Shown here: in pieces, positions 63,122 through 64,000 of the stretch
How the letters are laid out: each line of letters opens with the position of its first letter
How positions within the stretch are numbered: position 1 is the stretch's first letter
NCBI GenBank assembly: GCA_017592665.1
Contig: JAGFNW010000011.1
Location: 186,001 to 250,000, forward strand
Direction: 5' to 3'
DNA: 64,000 nt
From: Streptosporangiaceae bacterium NEAU-GS5
Lineage (GTDB): Bacteria > Actinomycetota > Actinomycetes > Streptosporangiales > Streptosporangiaceae
Translations under genes and position numbers: made by a program
The notes under the pieces: generated by a model
The model's input: the letters and a program-made list of their open reading frames with translations, nothing else
Databases searched by the model: none
Told to the model about the DNA's origin: nothing

Positions 63122-64000
63122 TCATGTGAGGGCGAGCTTGGCGGGGCGCGACAGGACCCAGAAGCCGGTGACCGCGACCATGATGGCGACCGCTGTGCCG
63201 AGCACGCCGTATCCGAACGTGCCGACGACGGCGCCGGCCGCGAGGGTGCCCGTCGCCCCGCAGACGTTCATGAGCAGGTCGCTCAGCCCTTGTACGGCCG
63301 GGCGGCGCTCGGCCGGCACCGAGGCCGTCAGCGTGGCCGACCCGGCGACCAGGCCGCAGGACCAGCCGACGCCCAGCAGGAAGAGCGCCACCGTGATCTG
63401 CGGCACCCCGTGCCCGGCCGTCCCCGCCAGCCCGGCCGCGGCCAGAAGCGTCACCGCTCCGATGTACATCACGGGCCGCCGCCCGATCCGGTCGGCGAGC
63501 CAGCCGACGACCGGCGAGAACAGATACATCCCCGCCACGTGCAGGGAGATCACGAACCCGATCACGGAGATCGAGGACCCGCCGTGGTCCAGGTGCACCG
63601 GCGTCATCGACATGATCGACACCATGGCCGTGTGGCTGACCGCGATCACGACCAGGGCCAGCCGGGCCTCCGGCGCTTCGCGGATGGCCGCCCAGCCGGC
63701 CCGCACGCGGCTCCAGCCGCCCGTGGGGCCCGGCTCGGCCGGGTGGAGTTCGGCCCGGGCCACGAGCAGGGGATCGGGCCGCAGGCCCGCGTTGATGACG
63801 GTGAGCGCGATCAGGAACGCGATGGCGGCCAGGGCGAAGGGGCCTGCGGCCGGGGTCAGGCCGACGGCCTTCGCGGCGCGTTCGGCGGGCTCGGCGATGT
63901 TGGGGCCCGCCACGGTGCCCGCGGTCGCGGCCCAGACGATCCACGACAGGTGCCGGGCCGTGCGGTCGGGCGGCGCCAGGTCGATGGCCGAGTAGCGGGC
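63122..64000 (-). CDS. MFS transporter (partial, cut by window end)
   Basis: C-terminal 293 residues of a 12-helix major-facilitator protein; the N terminus lies beyond base 64000. Reading in from the edge gives ARYSAIDLAPPDRTARHLSW and VWAATAGTVAGPN, which correspond to the loop and fifth helix. VGWLADRIGRRPVMYIGAV is the second-half motif-A-like loop. The cargo is unknown. Only 21 bases separate its stop from that of the polymerase gene. Confidence 0.9.
   Translation of the reverse strand, partial: ARYSAIDLAPPDRTARHLSWIVWAATAGTVAGPNIAEPAERAAKAVGLTPAAGPFALAAIAFLIALTVINAGLRPDPLLVARAELHPAEPGPTGGWSRVRAGWAAIREAPEARLALVVIAVSHTAMVSIMSMTPVHLDHGGSSISVIGFVISLHVAGMYLFSPVVGWLADRIGRRPVMYIGAVTLLAAAGLAGTAGHGVPQITVALFLLGVGWSCGLVAGSATLTASVPAERRPAVQGLSDLLMNVCGATGTLAAGAVVGTFGYGVLGTAVAIMVAVTGFWVLSRPAKLALT

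Overview
The window is high-GC actinobacterial chromosome. A 60-base sample in glyA (39961-40020) counts 73% G+C. The gene content fits a sporulating, mycothiol-using actinomycete, most likely Streptosporangiaceae-like: HemQ-type (coproporphyrin-dependent) heme synthesis, a WhiB regulator, several ECF sigma factors, DinB/maleylpyruvate-isomerase-type proteins, a DtxR/IdeR-like iron box, and many leaderless start sites. The family assignment is inference. No rRNA, tRNA, CRISPR array or insertion sequence was seen.

Layout. 0-7.2 kb is a heme block: hemE diverges from a small Cys-rich protein, DUF3000 and RNase D; further on hemY and hemQ overlap and end at a strong terminator. 7.2-18 kb holds a membrane-anchored protein, msrB, a methyltransferase, a LigD-type polymerase, an XRE/DUF2975 pair with a palindromic operator, a fused double acyl-CoA dehydrogenase, a tail-anchored Ser/Thr kinase, an aldehyde dehydrogenase, and an ATP-dependent DNA ligase overlapping a RibD-like reductase. 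18-25.8 kb has glgX and a six-gene run: response regulator, histidine kinase, repeat-bearing lipoprotein, MacA-like adaptor, ATPase, FtsX-type permease. 25.8-30.2 kb has an OsmC peroxiredoxin and the best-defined system of the window: a guanidine-I (ykkC) riboswitch followed by a guanidine-hydrolase-type ureohydrolase and a complete NitT/TauT-type ABC importer, all linked by stop/start overlaps.

30.4-37.3 kb contains two ECF sigma operons, an AidB-like flavoprotein and small membrane or secreted proteins. 37.3-39.4 kb is an EACC1-caspase-TPR pair, a predicted counter-invader module of visibly lower GC (55% in one 60-base sample). 39.4-46.2 kb has glyA, a YihY membrane protein, a TIGR03084 protein, and an assimilatory sulfur operon: cysteine leader peptide and attenuator, sulfite reductase, Zn-ribbon protein, APS reductase, sirohydrochlorin-chelatase-like protein. 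46-53.3 kb has a SigE-family sigma factor with its membrane partner, a DUF1707/LiaF-like protein, an unusual pair (a membrane-anchored solute-binding protein and a membrane solute-binding/vWA protein, with no transporter), and an ankyrin/HEAT protein. 53.5-64 kb has rsgA, a phosphoribosyltransferase, a cydB 3' remnant, whiB, an iron-box-controlled sucrase/ferredoxin-like gene, divergent glpD and an ADPS-like FAD oxidase, a metallophosphoesterase, a family A DNA polymerase and an MFS transporter cut by the window end.

A recurring pattern is a TANNNT -10 hexamer ending exactly 6 or 7 bases before the start codon (ten genes). It indicates leaderless transcription and was used to choose several starts.
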